From contig NZ_JAKFUM010000008.1 of assembly GCF_021732705.1 (NCBI RefSeq), positions 235,667 through 299,666 on the forward strand: a DNA stretch of 64,000 nt. The letters are read 5' to 3'. The position numbers were made by a program, and so were the translations under genes. Shown piece after piece: positions 39,867 through 50,200 of the stretch. The stretch's first letter is position 1. Every line of letters begins with the position of its first letter. Under the pieces are notes generated by a model that searched no databases, had not been told where the DNA came from, and saw nothing but the letters and a program-made list of their open reading frames with translations. Source of the stretch: Nevskia sp. GTDB taxonomy: Bacteria; Pseudomonadota; Gammaproteobacteria; Nevskiales; Nevskiaceae.

Positions 39867-40967
39867 TCAGCCGCCGTCCGGCAGGATCGCCAGCAGCTTC
39901 GCGAGCCGGGCCTGCAAGCTCGCGGCATCCGGTGCGGTGACGGTGGCGTGGCCGATCTTGCGCTGCGGTTTCGGCGTCTTGCCGTACAGATGCGTGTGCA
40001 CGCCTTCGAGTGCGCTGGCGGCCTCGATGTCCGGCGCGAGCCCGATGTAGTTGACCATCACCGACGCGCCGCGCAGCGCGGTCGATCCGAGCGGCAGGCC
40101 GACGATCGCCCGCAGGTGGTTCTCGAACTGCGAGGTTTCGGCCCCTTCAATGGTCCAGTGGCCGGAGTTGTGGACTCTCGGCGCGATCTCGTTGGCGATC
40201 AGCTCGCCGTTCGCGACGAAGAACTCGAACGCGAGCACGCCGACGTAGTCCAGATGCTCGGCCACGCGGCGGGCGTAGGCCTCTCCCATCGCCTGCAGCG
40301 GGTCGTTCACGGTCGGCGTGGCCGTGCGCAGGATGCCGGCGCGGTGCACGTTCTCGACCAGCGGATAGAACGCCATCGAGCCGTCGCGTGCCCGCACTGC
40401 GAGGCACGAGACCTCGCGCGTGAACGGCACGAACGCTTCGAGGATCAGCGGCTGCCCACCGATCGCGTTCCACGCGGCATCGAGATCGGCCGGCGTGCGC
40501 AGCACGGCCTGACCCTTGCCGTCGTAGCCCATGCGCCGGGTCTTGAGCACGGCCGGCAGGCCGGTGATGGCGACGGCGGCGGCGAGCCCTTCGCGGCTGT
40601 CGACCGCCGCATGCGTCGGCACCGGAATGCCGAGCGAGGAGAACAGCGCCTTTTCCGACAGCCGATCCTGACCGGCCGTCAGCGCCCGCGGGTTCGGGTG
40701 CAGCGGCACGCGGGCGGCGACGAACTCGGCGGCGACGTTCGGCACGTTCTCGAACTCGAACGTCGCCAGATCGATCTGACCGCAGAAATCGGCGAGCGCG
40801 CGTTCATCGGTGTAGTCGGCGTGGATGTGCGCGCCGAGCGGCGCGGCGCAGGCTTCGCTGGCCGGGTCGAGGAAGACGAAATCGACATCGAGCGGATAGC
40901 CGGCGAGCCCGAGCATGCGGCCCAGCTGGCCGGCGCCGAGGATGCCGATGCGGGTACCGGACTTCAT
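39867..40967 (-). CDS. purK: N5-carboxyaminoimidazole ribonucleotide synthase
   Basis: A 366-residue ATP-grasp enzyme. N-terminus TRIGILGAGQLGRMLGLAGY, ATP-grasp region VLKTRRMGYDGKGQAVLRT, and FEFFVANGELIANEIAPRVH with NSGHWTIEGAETSQFENHLR. It carboxylates AIR to N5-CAIR in purine synthesis using ATP and bicarbonate. It is 25 bp downstream of purE, forming the usual purEK unit. Confidence 0.96.
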   Translation of the reverse strand: MKSGTRIGILGAGQLGRMLGLAGYPLDVDFVFLDPASEACAAPLGAHIHADYTDERALADFCGQIDLATFEFENVPNVAAEFVAARVPLHPNPRALTAGQDRLSEKALFSSLGIPVPTHAAVDSREGLAAAVAITGLPAVLKTRRMGYDGKGQAVLRTPADLDAAWNAIGGQPLILEAFVPFTREVSCLAVRARDGSMAFYPLVENVHRAGILRTATPTVNDPLQAMGEAYARRVAEHLDYVGVLAFEFFVANGELIANEIAPRVHNSGHWTIEGAETSQFENHLRAIVGLPLGSTALRGASVMVNYIGLAPDIEAASALEGVHTHLYGKTPKPQRKIGHATVTAPDAASLQARLAKLLAILPDGG

Positions 40968-40992
40968 CAGGCGAGCGCTCCGTCGGTTCCGG

Positions 40993-41505
40993 TCACGGCA
41001 GCGGCAGGGCGCCGTCGTTCAGCACCTTCGCGGTCTGCGCGGCGCGGTAGGCATCGAGCTTTGCGGCCAGGCCTGAGTCTTCGATCGCGAGGATCGCCGC
41101 CGCCAGCAGCGCGGCGTTGGTGGCACCGGCGGTGCCGATCGCGAGGGTCGCCACCGGAATGCCGGCCGGCATCTGCACGATCGACAGCAGCGAATCGACC
41201 CCGGACAGCATCCGCGACTGCACCGGCACGCCGAGCACCGGCAGGCGGGTCTTCGACGCGGCCATGCCCGGCAGATGGGCCGCGCCGCCGGCACCGGCGA
41301 TGATCACCTTCAGGCCGCGTGCGGCGGCGCCGCCGGCGTAGTCGAACAGCAGGTCCGGCGTGCGATGGGCCGAGACCACGCGGGTTTCGTAGGCGATGCC
41401 AAGCTCGCCGAGCGTGCGCGCGGCATGCTCCATCGTCTCCCAGTCGGAGCGGGAGCCCATGATCACGCCGACCACGGGCGCGGACTTGCTGGAAGGTTCG
41501 GACAC
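40993..41505 (-). CDS. purE: N5-carboxyaminoimidazole ribonucleotide mutase
   Basis: 170 residues starting at a GTG. Landmarks: [50 protein letters not shown] and the C-terminal segment [18 protein letters not shown]. Converts N5-CAIR to CAIR. Upstream partner of purK. Confidence 0.95.
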   Translation of the reverse strand: MSEPSSKSAPVVGVIMGSRSDWETMEHAARTLGELGIAYETRVVSAHRTPDLLFDYAGGAAARGLKVIIAGAGGAAHLPGMAASKTRLPVLGVPVQSRMLSGVDSLLSIVQMPAGIPVATLAIGTAGATNAALLAAAILAIEDSGLAAKLDAYRAAQTAKVLNDGALPLP

Positions 41506-41700
41506 GGCGCAGGAATTCCGGTGCGGGCAGCGGCTTGAATCGCCAGGCGACTCACAAAAGGGCGGCGATTATTTCACCAGCGGCCCGAAATCGCACCCCG
41601 CCCGGCCGACGCGACGGCCGCTCCTGCCGGCACCGGCCGCGCGCCGGAATCGATCGCGCAGCTCACGGGCCACCGTCATGCCGCCTTCCGGACGCCTTCA

Positions 41701-41754
41701 AGCGGCGATCAGCGGCCGATCAGCGGCCGATCAGGGGGCGATCAGGGGGCGATC
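41701..41754. repeat. Tandem 11-bp repeats carrying phased GATC sites
   Basis: Five near-identical units (agcggcgatc, two copies of agcggccgatc, two of agggggcgatc) put GATC at 41707, 41718, 41729, 41740 and 41751, each exactly 11 bp apart. The right end overlaps the stop codon region of the SIMPL gene. See findings. Confidence 0.85.
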
Positions 41755-42488
41755 AGGTCGAAATCGGCATTGACGCTGGCGCTGTAGCGGATCTGGCCGG
41801 CGGAAAAGCCGAACTGCTCGTTGCCGGTGTCGGCTTCCGGCGCGGCCGCGGCCACCGCCACGTAACGGCTCTTCTGCGCGAACGGCGGCGGCGTGAATTC
41901 GGCGTTGGCGTTCAGCGTGTGCACGGCACCCAGCTTCACGCCGAGCGCATCCGCCAGCACCTTTGCCTTGGCCCGGGCATCGTCGGCGGCCTTGGCCAGC
42001 GCGTCGCGGGTCAGGCTCTCGGCCTTCGAGGATTCGAGCGCCGGATCGGACACATTGTTGATGCCGGCGGCGGTCGCCTTCAGCAGCACGTCGCCGATCT
42101 TGTCGAGATCGCGCACCACCACTTCGATGCCGCGGGTCAGGTGATAGCCGAGGAACTTGCGGCCGCCCTTGGCGTTGTAGTCGTACTCCGGCTGGATGCT
42201 CAGGCCGGCCGTGGAGATGTCGGCCTCGGCGATGCCGAGCGCCTTGGCCTGCGCCAGATAGTCGCGGACGATGCGGCTGACCTCGGTCTGCGCGGCACGC
42301 AGGTCGAGCTTGGTGGTCTCGACCTGCATCGAGATCCGGGCCCGGTCCGGCGTTGCCACGACTTCGCCGCGGCCGCTGACATTGACCGAGCGGCGATCCG
42401 GCGGGGCCTCGCCATGAGCCAGTGCGGGCGCGGCGCCGAGCAGCAGCATCAGGCTGGCGGCAGTGGTGGTGAGCAGCGGGTGGCGCAT
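41742..42488 (-). CDS. Exported SIMPL domain (DUF541) protein
   Basis: 248 residues with a signal peptide (SLMLLLGAAPALAHG). The SIMPL domain covers nearly all the rest: VNVSGRGEVVATPDRARI, AKALGIAEADISTAGLSIQP, GYHLTRGIEVVVRDLDKIGD, KAKVLADALGVKLGAVHTL. Periplasmic family linked to oxidative stress resistance or unknown roles. Start chosen at MRHPLLTTTA for the signal peptide. The last codons lie inside the 11-bp repeat array. Confidence 0.88.
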   Translation of the reverse strand: MRHPLLTTTAASLMLLLGAAPALAHGEAPPDRRSVNVSGRGEVVATPDRARISMQVETTKLDLRAAQTEVSRIVRDYLAQAKALGIAEADISTAGLSIQPEYDYNAKGGRKFLGYHLTRGIEVVVRDLDKIGDVLLKATAAGINNVSDPALESSKAESLTRDALAKAADDARAKAKVLADALGVKLGAVHTLNANAEFTPPPFAQKSRYVAVAAAAPEADTGNEQFGFSAGQIRYSASVNADFDLIAP

Positions 42489-42654
42489 CGATCGATCTCC
42501 TGAACGAAAAAGCGGCCTTCGTGGCCGCGGCAGGGGCTTGGACAACGCCGACAGCGGCTTCGTGCCACCCGTGCCGCAAGGGCTGGCCGGACCGGCAAAG
42601 CCGACCCCGAAACGCTAGACTGACGCGTTTTCCCGCGCTGGAACAAGCCGCCTC

Positions 42655-43206
42655 ATGTCGTACAGCCAACACACCACCGTCACGCTGAGCCGCGATGTCA
42701 TCGGCGTGCTGATTCCCGCCGGCACGCGGGTCGAACTGCCGCTGGGCGCGGAAGCGACGATCACGCAGGCGCTCGGCGGCAGCTACACGGTGGAGGTGCA
42801 GGGTCACCTGTTCCGCATCGACGGCAAGGATGCCGACGCGCTCGGCCGCGAGGTGACCGGCGAAGTCGTGCTGTCCGACAACGCCGGCGAAGAGGAAGTG
42901 GCCGCCGCCGTGCGCCGCCAGCTCGAAACGGTCTACGACCCGGAAATCCCGATCAACATCGTCGAGCTGGGCCTCGTCTACGACTGCCGGCTCGAACCGT
43001 CGTTCGACAATGGCTGGAAGCTGAACGTGACGATGACCCTGACCGCACCCGGCTGCGGCATGGGCGACGTGCTGGTCAACGACGTCAAGACCAAGGCGCT
43101 GCAGGTACCGCTGGTGCGCGAGGCGGACGTCGAGCTGACCTTCGATCCGCCGTGGTCGCAGGACATGATGAGCGACTCCGCCAAGCTGCAGGCCGGCTTC
43201 CTGTGA
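42655..43206 (+). CDS. sufT: Iron-sulfur cluster assembly protein SufT
   Basis: 183 residues: a short N-terminal extension, then the DUF59 (MIP18-like) domain with LETVYDPEIPINIVELGLVY and TAPGCGMGDVLVND, which holds the conserved cysteine. SufT helps mature Fe-S proteins under high demand. The stop codon overlaps the GTG start of apaG (GTGA), so they are coupled. No suf operon is adjacent. Confidence 0.88.
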   Translation: MSYSQHTTVTLSRDVIGVLIPAGTRVELPLGAEATITQALGGSYTVEVQGHLFRIDGKDADALGREVTGEVVLSDNAGEEEVAAAVRRQLETVYDPEIPINIVELGLVYDCRLEPSFDNGWKLNVTMTLTAPGCGMGDVLVNDVKTKALQVPLVREADVELTFDPPWSQDMMSDSAKLQAGFL

Positions 43207-43586
43207 GCAACACGCTGACCCGTGGCGTGCGCGTGCAGGTGCAGCCGCGCTATGTCGCCGAGCAGTCCGAGCCGACCCGCTCGCACTTCCTGTTCGCCTA
43301 TCAGGTGACGATCCGCAACGAAGGCGACGAGACCGTGCAGCTGCTGTCGCGGCACTGGATCATCACCGACGGCGAAGGCAAGGCCGAGGAAGTGCGTGGC
43401 CCCGGCGTCATCGGCCAGCAGCCGACGCTCGCCCCCGGCGAAAGCTTCCAGTACACCAGCGGCTGCCCGCTGCCGACGCCGGTCGGCACCATGCATGGCA
43501 GCTACCAGATGGTGACGGCCGACGGCGAGAACTTCGACGCCGTGATCGAACCGTTCCGGCTGGCCGTACCGCGCGTGCTGAACTGA
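43203..43586 (+). CDS. apaG: ApaG protein (Co2+/Mg2+ efflux-associated)
   Basis: 127 residues from a GTG inside the sufT stop. Immunoglobulin-like fold with FAYQVTIRNEGDETVQLLSR, HWIITDGEGKAEEVRGPGVI, GESFQYTSGCPLPTPVGTMH. ApaG is conserved in proteobacteria; its biochemical role is not settled. A strong GGAAGGAGGAA site precedes the next gene. Confidence 0.93.
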   Translation: MSNTLTRGVRVQVQPRYVAEQSEPTRSHFLFAYQVTIRNEGDETVQLLSRHWIITDGEGKAEEVRGPGVIGQQPTLAPGESFQYTSGCPLPTPVGTMHGSYQMVTADGENFDAVIEPFRLAVPRVLN

Positions 43587-43665
43587 TCACCCGACCACGC
43601 CTCGAACAGGTCGGGCCCATTCGCGACGGCCGAGCGGCCGTCCCCCAACGGAAGGAGGAAGTGCG

Positions 43666-44115
43666 ATGTCAGGATTGTTCGGTGAACTGGTTGGAAGCGT
43701 GCTCGCGGGCGCCACGCAGGGCACCACCGGCGGTGGCGGCGGCAACAGCGCGGTGATCCAGGCCATCGTCGGCCTGATCCAGCAGCACGGCGGCGTCGGC
43801 GGTCTGGTCGAGCAGTTCCAGAAGGCCGGTCTCGGCGGCGTGGTCCAGAGCTGGGTCGGCAGCGGCCAGAACCTGCCGATCGACCCGGCGCAGATCACGC
43901 AGGTGCTGGGCGGCGGTGGCGGCCTCGGCGGGCTGGGCCAGATCGCGCAGGCGCTGGGTCTGGATCACGGTCAGCTCGGCGGTCTGCTGAGCGAGGTGCT
44001 TCCGCAGGTGGTCGACCAGATGACGCCGAATGGCCGCGTCGAGCCGGGTGCCGGCGCCGGTGCCGATGCCCTCGGCAGCCTCGCGCAGCAGCTCGGCGGC
44101 AAGCTGTTCGGCTGA
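43666..44115 (+). CDS. YidB-family (DUF937) protein
   Basis: 149 residues, Gly/Gln rich, with two DUF937-like repeats: AVIQAIVGLIQQHGGVGGLV and PAQITQVLGGGGGLGGLGQI, then LLSEVLPQVVDQMTPNG. Soluble or peripheral; function unknown. Followed by a good terminator. Confidence 0.8.
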   Translation: MSGLFGELVGSVLAGATQGTTGGGGGNSAVIQAIVGLIQQHGGVGGLVEQFQKAGLGGVVQSWVGSGQNLPIDPAQITQVLGGGGGLGGLGQIAQALGLDHGQLGGLLSEVLPQVVDQMTPNGRVEPGAGAGADALGSLAQQLGGKLFG

Positions 44116-44145
44116 GAACCACTCCGCCGTCAGCGGCAGACGTTC

Positions 44146-44177
44146 AAGCCCCGGCCGACGGTTGTCCGCCGGGGCTT
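44146..44177 (+). terminator. Intrinsic terminator after the YidB-like gene
   Basis: A 10-bp perfect stem aagccccggc / gccggggctt with a 12-nt loop, followed by TGTTATT. It separates the YidB-like gene from the T6SS genes. Confidence 0.75.
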
Positions 44178-44233
44178 TGTTATTCTGGCCGTCGAGTGTT
44201 TCACCCCTTCGCAAACGGATTCGCGAGGTTCAC

Positions 44234-45346
44234 ATGCCGCTGGACATGGCGCTTTTGCTGGCTCCGCTGTCGGACGACGCCCCGTGCGGCGACGACCTGT
44301 CGTTCTCCACGCTGTTCGACGAGATCGCCGAAGCCCGGCGCGAGGACGACCCGACGCTCGATCAGGGCGACTGGGTCACGTCGCTGAAATCGGCCGACTG
44401 GCCGCAAGTCGTCGCGAAGTCAGCGCATGCCTTGCAAACCCGCACCAAGGATCTGCGCCTCGCCGGCTGGCTGGCCGAAGCGCTGGCGCGCACGCGCGGA
44501 TTCGCCGGTCTTGCCGAAGGCCTGAACCTGATCGAGCAGCTCGCAGACCGCTACTGGGATGCGCTGCACCCGGTGGCCGAACCGGGCGATCCGGACGATG
44601 CCCGCAGCGGCAACTTCGGCTGGCTGATCGGCCGGCTGTCGAAGCTGGTGCGCGAACTGCCGTTGGCCAAGCCGGATCGCGCCACCATCGTCACTGTGCT
44701 GCAGCATCAATCGGCGCTGAGCCTGAAGACCGCGATCGATCGCGATCCGGACGAAGCCGAGCGTCTGTCGGAAGGCCGCACGACGCTGGCCGACCTCGCC
44801 CGCGCCGTCACCCGCTCCGGCAAGGCGTTCTACGACGCGCTGCTGGCCGAACAGGACGCGGCGCACGCGGCGGCCGGCACGCTCGCCCAACAGATCGACG
44901 ACCGCATGGGCCTCGACGGCCCGAACTTCGCGCCGCTGATCGCGGCATTGGACGACGTCCGCAGCCTGACCCGGCAACTGGCGCGCGAGGCTGGTTTTGT
45001 CGCCGTTGCCGCTTCGCCGTCGTCCGCCGCCGCTTTCGTTGAAGCCGAAGCAGCGAATGCCGCAGAACCGGAATCCGGCAGCGCGATGATCGCCGGCCCG
45101 GCCGGCCCGGCCGGCGCGCCGCGCACTCGCGCGCAGGCGCTCGCGCAGCTGCGGCAGGTCGCCGACTTCTTCCGCCGCACCGAGCCCCACAGCCCGGTTG
45201 CCTACCTCGCCGACCGCGCGGCGAACTGGGGCGAGATGCCGCTGCATGTCTGGCTGCGCGCCGTGCTGAAGGACGGCGGCGCGCTCGCGCAGATGGACGA
45301 GCTGCTCGGCGTCGAGAAGAAAGCGGTGGAGTCTGACGACGACTGA
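44234..45346 (+). CDS. tssA: T6SS protein TssA (ImpA)
   Basis: 370 residues with the ImpA N-terminal domain (LLLAPLSDDAPCGDDLSFST, EARREDDPTLDQGDW, DLRLAGWLAEALARTRGFAG, RYWDALHPVAEPGDPDDARS) and a C-terminal segment SPVAYLADRAANWGEMPLHV. TssA helps sheath assembly and caps or anchors the tail. Short-type C-terminus. Convergent with the OmpA-like/tagF/tssM group, gap 107 bp. Confidence 0.88.
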   Translation: MPLDMALLLAPLSDDAPCGDDLSFSTLFDEIAEARREDDPTLDQGDWVTSLKSADWPQVVAKSAHALQTRTKDLRLAGWLAEALARTRGFAGLAEGLNLIEQLADRYWDALHPVAEPGDPDDARSGNFGWLIGRLSKLVRELPLAKPDRATIVTVLQHQSALSLKTAIDRDPDEAERLSEGRTTLADLARAVTRSGKAFYDALLAEQDAAHAAAGTLAQQIDDRMGLDGPNFAPLIAALDDVRSLTRQLAREAGFVAVAASPSSAAAFVEAEAANAAEPESGSAMIAGPAGPAGAPRTRAQALAQLRQVADFFRRTEPHSPVAYLADRAANWGEMPLHVWLRAVLKDGGALAQMDELLGVEKKAVESDDD

Positions 45347-45453
45347 GTGGCCGACGGCGCGGGTTTCGCACCCGGCAATCCGTCATCGCGTGAAGGCGGG
45401 CAGCGGTTTCGGCGCGGGTCAAACCATCTCGCGAATCAAGCGCCGGCTGCGCT

Positions 45454-46254
45454 TCACGGCTCCACCCGGAACTCGATCCGTCGGTTGCGGGCCCGCCCTT
45501 CCGGCGTTGCGTTGCTCGCGATCGGCTGCGCGGCACCAAGCCCCTGCGAGCGGATCAGCGTGCCGTCGATGCCCTGCGACACCAGGTACTGCTTCACGGC
45601 ATCGGCGCGCGCCTGGGACAGCACGAGGTTCTTCTCCGGGATACCCGAGGCATCGGTATGGCCGATCAGCGACAGCTTCGGCGTGCCGACCGAGCGCAGC
45701 GCGCCGATCATCTGATCAAGGATCGTGCGGCCGTTGCCGGTCAGCGTGGCACTCGACGGCTCGAACTCGATCGTGCGGTTGGCCAGCGTCTGATCGAGCA
45801 CCGACTGCGGCGCGGCGCCGACGCGCAGCCCGTTCCTGACCACATAGGTCGGATTCAGCGACGTGGCGATGTTGCTGACCAGCTCCTGCCGTTTCAGCTC
45901 GCTGGAGACATCGCCGCGGATCGAGACGTTGGTGCCGTTGATGTCGAGCGCGCCGCCGCTGACATCCTTCAGCGCCGGGGTCAGCAGCTTGCCGACGTTG
46001 CTGCTCCAGTTCGGCGGCGTCAGCACCGGCGCCACCGCGAGGTTGTCGACGACTCTTGCCGCGCCATACAGCTCGCGCAGCCGGCCGACGATCGCGGCGC
46101 GCGTCGCTTCATCGCCAACGGTTCCGCTGACGATGACCGGCTTGTCGCCGGCGTTGGCGACCGATGCCGTGGCGGGCGGCGGCGCCGCAGCCGGCGTCTG
46201 GGCGATGCCCTGCGGACTGAACGCCAGCCCGACGCCGAATGCCGTCTGACCCAC
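45454..46254 (-). CDS. T6SS-associated OmpA-family protein
   Basis: The GTG at 46254 has a GGAG site and gives 266 residues with a signal-like N-terminus (VGQTAFGVGLAFSPQG). Two BON-like segments follow (PVIVSGTVGDEATRAAIVGR and LDINGTNVSIRGDVSSELKR), then a C-terminal OmpA domain: NRTIEFEPSSATLTGNGRTI, SLIGHTDASGIPEKNLVLSQ, NRRIEFRV. It probably anchors the T6SS to peptidoglycan (TagL/TssL-like role). A TTG at 46326 overlapping tagF is an alternative start. Confidence 0.8.
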   Translation of the reverse strand: MGQTAFGVGLAFSPQGIAQTPAAAPPPATASVANAGDKPVIVSGTVGDEATRAAIVGRLRELYGAARVVDNLAVAPVLTPPNWSSNVGKLLTPALKDVSGGALDINGTNVSIRGDVSSELKRQELVSNIATSLNPTYVVRNGLRVGAAPQSVLDQTLANRTIEFEPSSATLTGNGRTILDQMIGALRSVGTPKLSLIGHTDASGIPEKNLVLSQARADAVKQYLVSQGIDGTLIRSQGLGAAQPIASNATPEGRARNRRIEFRVEP

Positions 46255-46315
46255 GAGTCTCCGAACGGGCGTGAAATCGCGGGCCGGCGGATGCACGGCA
46301 GACGGCGGCAGGAAT

Positions 46316-47281
46316 TCACTGGCCAAGAAAAGTCTCCCGGAACGTGCGCGTGGCGCGGGCAAGGCTGAGCGTGGGGTGTTCGAGATAGCTCGCGAGCTTG
46401 CCGAGGTCCGGCGCGCCCGCGACGTGATCCTCGACCCAGTCGACATCGCGGATGTCGATGGCGTGATCGTGATCCGGGTCCTGCCGCCAGATCGTTTCCA
46501 GCACGCGCGGCTGGGCGCCGCCGAAGCTGATCGTCAGCACCGGGCCGCGTGCGGTGCGGGCGTGCAGGATGCCGAGTTCGAGGTTCACCCGGGTCAGGAA
46601 CGGCGTCACCAGATCCAGCCAGAACGCCGCCATCAGCACGGCCGCCTGCGGCTCGTCAGGCAGCGGGCAGCACAGGCTCTTGCCGACCTCCGGCTGCGCC
46701 TGCGTCAGCAGCGGCTGCAGCAGGATGCCGAGCGCCAGCAGGCTGCGGCGCAGGTCGATCCGCGATTCGCCGGTGTCGAACAGCCTTTCGACGTCGGCCA
46801 GCGTGCTGCGCTCGACGAAGCCGCGCAGTTCGCGCGCGGCGGTGTGGACATCGCCGATCGGCGCGTCGACGCTTTCGAGTCCGGCCAGTGCCGACTGCGC
46901 ATGATCGACGTCGATCGCCTGCGCCTGCAGCGAGGCCAGCAGCGACCAGGCCTCGAACAGGGTCAGCGGCGCGCGGGCAATGAACTGCAAGGGCTCGTCG
47001 ATCGGCGCCAGCGTGCCCATCAGCAGCGGATAGCGTCGCTGCGAGGCGTCGTGGCTGGTCACCAGTCGTCCGGCGATCATGTGCCGCGAACGGGTGCCGG
47101 CGAACAGGAACGCGATCGGCGGGGCCTCGTCGTAGCGGCGCTTCCAGTCCGGATCGTCCAGCATCAGTTCCAGCCCGCGCGTCACCCAGGTATCGAGCTG
47201 CTGGATGACCGCGGCGCCGTGGCTGCCCTTGACGAAATCGCCGCGCGCCGGAATCTTGCCGAAGTAGAACAGGTGGCTCAT
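46316..47281 (-). CDS. tagF: T6SS-associated protein TagF (ImpM)
   Basis: 321 residues. N-terminus MSHLFYFGKIPARGDFVKGS and the segment IAFLFAGTRSRHMIAGRLVT are diagnostic of the TagF family. TagF represses T6SS assembly in the phosphorylation-dependent control circuit of some species. Its ATG overlaps the tssM stop by 4 bases. Confidence 0.9.
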   Translation of the reverse strand: MSHLFYFGKIPARGDFVKGSHGAAVIQQLDTWVTRGLELMLDDPDWKRRYDEAPPIAFLFAGTRSRHMIAGRLVTSHDASQRRYPLLMGTLAPIDEPLQFIARAPLTLFEAWSLLASLQAQAIDVDHAQSALAGLESVDAPIGDVHTAARELRGFVERSTLADVERLFDTGESRIDLRRSLLALGILLQPLLTQAQPEVGKSLCCPLPDEPQAAVLMAAFWLDLVTPFLTRVNLELGILHARTARGPVLTISFGGAQPRVLETIWRQDPDHDHAIDIRDVDWVEDHVAGAPDLGKLASYLEHPTLSLARATRTFRETFLGQ

Positions 47282-50200
47282 GGCGCGGGCCCCGCGACGA
47301 TGGCCGGCAGCTTCAGACCGCGCAGGCCGGATGGCCGCAGCGGGCCGTTGCCGGCATCGCCGGCGCTCGCCGCATTCGGGCTCGAAATCAGCCGCAGATC
47401 GATCGAGACGGCGGCTTCGCTGCCATCCCAGGCCAGCGTGAAGCTGCCATCCGGCTTCGAGGTTCGGCGCGCGCTGTTGATGAAGCGCTGCAGGCCGGCG
47501 CGGCCCGGGCTGTTCGTGATCTCGACCGTGCGGCCGTCGGTGGTGATGCCGGTGATTCGCGCGCCGGGAACGCCGGCCGACGGATAGACGAAGTTGTTCC
47601 ACTCCGCCGCCGTGTTGCGATACCGCAGCAGCTGGCCGTCGATCTCGATCGTGTACTCGATCAGGCCCGGAGCCGGAATCGGCTTGATCTGGAACACGGT
47701 CTGGTTGGCCGCTGCGGCGGACGGCGTCACCGCCTCGCCCGGCGTTGCAACATAGACCGGCACGGCCGACACGAAAGTCGGCGCGAGGCGAATGCCGATG
47801 TCGGCCCAGGTGCGCGGCGTCAGCGTGTCGCCACGGCGCACGGCCAGCGTGCCGATGGCGGTCTCCAGATACTTGGCGATGGCGCCGCCCGGCCCGAAGA
47901 CCTGTCCGATCTCGGCCGCGCCGGCTTCGATGCGCGAGGCCGGATCGAACGGATACTTCGCCGCCAGCGAGGTCTGGAACGGCTGATAGACCTGCGCCGC
48001 CCAGACCTTGTTCAGCTCGTCCTCGGTCGGCTTGACGATGACCTGCCAGGCCTGGATCAGCGGCCGCACCAGCAGCGGCCGCACGGTCTGGCGCGCCGCG
48101 TCGTTCATGCCGGGCAGCATGCTTTCATCGACGTAGCGCAGCGCATCGGCCAGCTCCGAGCCATTGCCATCGAGCGTCTGCTGCATCAGCAGCCGGCTGG
48201 GCGGGCCGGGATCACCGGCGTTCTTGATCTGGTTGAAGCGCGTGCGCGTCTTCGACAGCGCATCGAGATAGGTTTTCAGCAGCGAGCCGTCGCCACTGCC
48301 GCCACGCGCGATCACCAGCTGGCCGATCGCTTCGAAGGCCTTGCCGATCGGCCCCATCGCAACGGTCGGCGCATCGCCGGTGATGTTGAGGTTGACCGTC
48401 GCGCCGGACGGCGTGCCGCTCGACACGAGATTGCGGAACCACTGCAGGATGCCGCGCTGCGTCTTCTTCAGGCCCTCGTTGACCAGCGACGGGTTGTCCC
48501 ACGCGGTCTGGTCGTAGAGCGTGGTCAGCAGCTTGCCGATCGGCGAATTGGCCGGATCACCCAGCCGGTTCATCCGCTTCACGGCATCGTCGAAGCCGCT
48601 GAACTCGGTCACCGCCACGCCCTGAATCAAGGCCTGCCACTCGGCGACGTACTCGGTCTTGTACTGGCGCACCAGTGCCTGCTCGATCTGTTCCGGGCTG
48701 CCTTCCAGCGTCAGGTCATCGCGCACGGCGGTGTTCAGCACCCAGTCCTTGCTTTGCAGCTCCTGATTCGACGCTTCGCGAATCGCATCCTTGACATAGC
48801 CCTGCCAGGCTTCCCTGGTGAAGGCGCCGGGAATCGCGTGACTGCCGGCGAGCAGCGCCTTGTCGTCATCGCCGAGGATGCGGGCCACGGTCATCGCCGG
48901 GTAGCGCGTGGCTGCGCGGGCCTTGATGTCGGCGTAGACCCGCTCGCGTGCCGGCGTGCCGCGAACGACGGTTTTCAGCGCTTCGCGCACCTGATCGACC
49001 AGCACAAGCTTCTGTTCGATCAGCGGAAAGTCCGGCGTGCCGACCTGGGCCAGCAGGAACGACAGCGTGCGCTCGGCCGAACGGATCAGCGCCTCACGCG
49101 TCATCGTGCCGCGGTTCTGTTCCAGCCAGTCGCGCCAGAAGCGGGTCAGCTGGTCATTCAGGTGGCTGGCTTCCAGACGCTCGCGATCGCCGAGCATCAG
49201 GTAGGTTTTCAGTGCCGCGTAGGCATCGTCGACATCGGTGGCGGACGCTGCCTGATACGGCGTTGCCGCAGTGCTGGCCGCGTCGGCTGGCTTGGCGTCC
49301 GTCGTGTTGCGCGTCGACGGCTGCAGCCGGTCCCGATTGAGCGTGACTTCGCGCAGATAGCTTTCGAGCGATTCGCTGACCGGCTTCAGCAACAGCTCGC
49401 GAATGCCGCCGAAATACTCGGCGCGCAGCTTCGCGTCCAAGGCATCGCCCTGATACAGCCCGAAACCGAGCGACAGCGGATGGTCGCCTTTCCAGGCTTC
49501 AAGCTGCTCGATGCGGTCCTGCAGGATGCCGAGCGCTTCCAGTCGCGTGCCCAGTTCGCTGCGACCGGCCTGCACCGCCACGGCCTTGTCCAGATCGGCC
49601 TGCGTGTTCGCGACCAGCCGCTGGTTGCCGAGCCAGGACCAGGTCAGCACGGTCAGCACCAGCCCGAGTACCGCCGCCCCGCCGAAGAAACCGAGGTAGC
49701 GCATCCGCACGCTGGCGGGACTCGCGTACTGCTTGACCAGCCCCTTGTCGGCAAAGATCACGCGGGAAAACAGGTCGCGCAGGAAGAAGCCGTGCTGCGA
49801 AGTCACCAAGGTCTGGCGGGGTGCGCTGCCGCTGCCGGTCAGCGCGAAGCGCTCGGCGACGCGACGACTGGACGCACTGGTGGCGATGCCTTCCTGCAGC
49901 GCACTGGTGAAATAGAAGCCGCGGAAAATCGGCCGGTGCTGGAACGGGTTGTCCTGAAACAGCGTGCCGATGAAAGAACGCAGCGGTGATTTCAGCGCCG
50001 CAAACTCCAGCGGGAACGAGAACACGCCGGAGCCGAGCGTGTCCCGCCGCCGATGCGCCATCGTGGCGAGCGAGACTTCGCGCAGGCCTTCGTACAGCAG
50101 GTCGAAATGGCGATCGAACTCGTGGATCGCATCGGCCTTGCCGTCGGCGTCATACGGCAGGGTCGCGCCCCAGACCCGCGCGCGTTCGGCGGCATCCGCA

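Noticed and set aside
43625-43642. Short hairpin after apaG as a terminator
   Set aside because: The perfect stem leaves almost no loop and there is no U-tract; the YidB-like gene follows closely with its own strong ribosome-binding site.
48754-49989. A 411-codon plus-strand frame inside tssM
   Set aside because: Shadow of the TssM gene with no recognisable fold.
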